DNA of 7,885 nucleotides from an uncultured Ruminococcus sp. (lineage in GTDB: Bacteria > Bacillota > Clostridia > Oscillospirales > Acutalibacteraceae), in contig CACYDE010000369.1 in the NCBI GenBank assembly GCA_902773045.1, positions 1 through 7,885 of the forward strand. Direction: 5' to 3'. Made by a program: the position numbers and the translations under genes. The first letter of the stretch is position 1. Each line of letters opens with the position of its first letter. The notes under the pieces were generated by a model. That model saw nothing but the letters and a program-made list of their open reading frames with translations. It ran no database searches and was not told the DNA's origin. This document shows, in pieces, positions 6,676 to 7,885 of the stretch.

Positions 6676-7885
6676 TTACTCTGCTGTTTCTTCCTCAGCT
6701 TCTTCAGCCGGCTCATCAGCAAGAAGAGCCTTGATCGAAAGAGAAACTCTCTTCTTCTCATCATTGATCTCGGTGATCTTAGCCTTAACGACCTGACCTA
6801 CTTCAAGCTCGTCCTGAGGCTTCTCGATTCTGCGGTTTGCGATCTGAGAAATGTGAATAAGACCCTTTACATCAGGAATAATAACAGCAAATGCACCGAA
6901 TGTGCTGAGTCCGTCGATAGTTACGTCAACAACGTCGCCGACCTTATAGTTAGTCACAAACTTTGTCCACGGATTATCCTCTTCCTTCTTGTATCCAAGG
7001 GAGATATTGCCCTTTTCCGTGTCGATGCCCTTAACATAAACCTCAACGGTATCGCCTACGCTTACGACCTCTGACGGGTTCTTGATCCTCGACCATGAAA
7101 GCTCGGAAATGTGGATCATACCGTCAACGCCGCCGATGTCAACAAATGCGCCGTAGCTTGTCAAGGACTTAACTGTACCCGTATACTTCTTGCCGACCTC
7201 AACCGTGCTCCAGAAAGCTTCCTTTGCTGCTTTGTTCTTCTCTTTGAGAACCGAACGAATCGAACCGACAGCTCTTCTTCTCTGTCTGTTAATTTCAAGA
7301 AGACGGAACTCAACGTCAGTCTTAAGAAGAGCTTCCAAAGGATCGTTTCTCGAAGCAGTAGCCTGAGAAGCAGGGATAAATACTCTGATCTCATTGCAAA
7401 CAGCGATAACGCCGCCTTTAACAACCTCTGTCACTGTACCCTTAAGGATCTCCTGATCTTCAAGCGCTTTTTCAAAAACGTCCCAACCCTTGGTTGCGTC
7501 AACGCGCTTCTTGGAAAGCATGATCATTCCTTCCTGATCGTTTGTGCGCATAATAAGAAGTTCGAGTTCATCGCCAACCTTAACAACGTCCTCGGGCTTC
7601 GCGTTAGGATCGTTGGAAAGCTCGTTTGCAGGGATATAGCCTGTCTGCTTTCTGTCAAGGTCAACGTAAACAGCATTAGGCTCAATGCTTACGACAACGC
7701 CATGCACCCTATCATTTGTATTTAAATTTTTGAGAGACTCTTCCAACATCTCCTCAAAGTTCTGCTCTGCTGCGTTTTCAACTACTTCACCGGATTTTAC
7801 ACTCATTCTATCCAGTACCTCCTTAATTATACTTGCCGGCGTTGATGCTCCGGCAGTAATGCCTATTTTGTTGTCCCCCCGGAAA
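6676..7885 (-). CDS. ispH-rpsA: IspH-S1 fusion protein (partial)
   Basis: The frame is open to the window edge. The first 26 codons read as the C-terminus of IspH (GITAGASTPASIIKEVLDR), the iron-sulphur enzyme making IPP and DMAPP in the last step of the MEP isoprenoid pathway; its substrate-contacting Ser-Thr-Pro stretch is here, while its cluster cysteines lie outside. The frame then continues without a stop into 376 residues of ribosomal protein S1, counted from Met at 7806. Four S1 RNA-binding domains lie near 31-102, 118-188, 204-273 and 289-359, followed by an acidic tail (ADEPAEEAEEETAE). S1 helps mRNA bind the 30S subunit; four domains are usual in Firmicutes, six in E. coli. Fusions of this kind are known in Clostridia. 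A ribosome site in the junction could also yield free S1. A terminator follows the stop codon. Confidence 0.92.
   Translation of the reverse strand, partial: FRGDNKIGITAGASTPASIIKEVLDRMSVKSGEVVENAAEQNFEEMLEESLKNLNTNDRVHGVVVSIEPNAVYVDLDRKQTGYIPANELSNDPNAKPEDVVKVGDELELLIMRTNDQEGMIMLSKKRVDATKGWDVFEKALEDQEILKGTVTEVVKGGVIAVCNEIRVFIPASQATASRNDPLEALLKTDVEFRLLEINRQRRRAVGSIRSVLKEKNKAAKEAFWSTVEVGKKYTGTVKSLTSYGAFVDIGGVDGMIHISELSWSRIKNPSEVVSVGDTVEVYVKGIDTEKGNISLGYKKEEDNPWTKFVTNYKVGDVVDVTIDGLSTFGAFAVIIPDVKGLIHISQIANRRIEKPQDELEVGQVVKAKITEINDEKKRVSLSIKALLADEPAEEAEEETAE
7804..7824 (-). promoter_or_regulatory. Internal ribosome site for S1 within the fusion
   Basis: AAGGAGGT (minus strand, 7817-7824) precedes the in-frame ATG at 7804-7806 by about 10 bases. 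The bases are the codons for Lys-Glu-Val in the IspH C-terminal helix, so the match may be a coincidence of codons, but the strength and position would allow S1 to start on its own. Confidence 0.45.

Noticed and set aside
7111..7725. Plus-strand open frame of 204 codons
   Set aside because: It lies antisense to the S1 domains, whose motifs are clear; the plus-strand product shows no family features.
1..7885. Defence system, CRISPR array, prophage or insertion sequence
   Set aside because: No regularly spaced repeats, transposase, integrase or phage genes are visible; every clear gene is a metabolic or core function.

Overview
All coding sequence in this window lies on the minus strand, so genes run from right to left. 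The content is mostly housekeeping and fermentation genes of a low-to-moderate G+C anaerobic Firmicute. The best lineage clue is at the right edge, where the C-terminal end of IspH (LytB) continues in frame into a four-domain S1 protein. IspH-S1 fusions are known from Clostridia. With an NAD-dependent ligase, an L-lactate dehydrogenase and strong AGGAGG-type ribosome sites, this suggests a fermentative clostridium, perhaps of the Ruminococcus/Oscillospiraceae type. The genus is an inference.

Right to left: (1) 7885-6676, the IspH C-terminus fused to ribosomal protein S1 (partial, cut by the window edge), closed by an intrinsic terminator at 6604-6632. (2) 6570-3982, an HD-domain phosphohydrolase followed after 18 bases by ligA, apparently one operon; a possible pair of extended -10 elements overlaps the tail of the preceding terminator. 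(3) 3776-2403, a stand-alone TrpB2-type tryptophan synthase beta chain with its own clear promoter (3848-3876) and terminator (2341-2376); no trpA or other trp gene is visible. (4) 2104-373, L-lactate dehydrogenase overlapping a short-chain dehydrogenase/reductase by 17 bases, so probably co-transcribed and translationally coupled.

Two stretches of about 300 bases or more lack genes. 2105-2402 holds the ldh leader (weak promoter, inverted repeat) and the trpB2 terminator. 1-372 holds no gene I can support. It contains a GC-rich hairpin at the left edge, a nested inverted repeat at 246-339, and a stop-free minus-strand frame without an ATG. It may be the edge of a dispersed repeat or a decayed element.

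I see no CRISPR array, tRNA, rRNA, transposase or defence system. The items most worth a second look are the IspH-S1 fusion with a ribosome site built into the junction, the HD-ligA pairing, the double start signal of trpB2, and the unexplained left edge.
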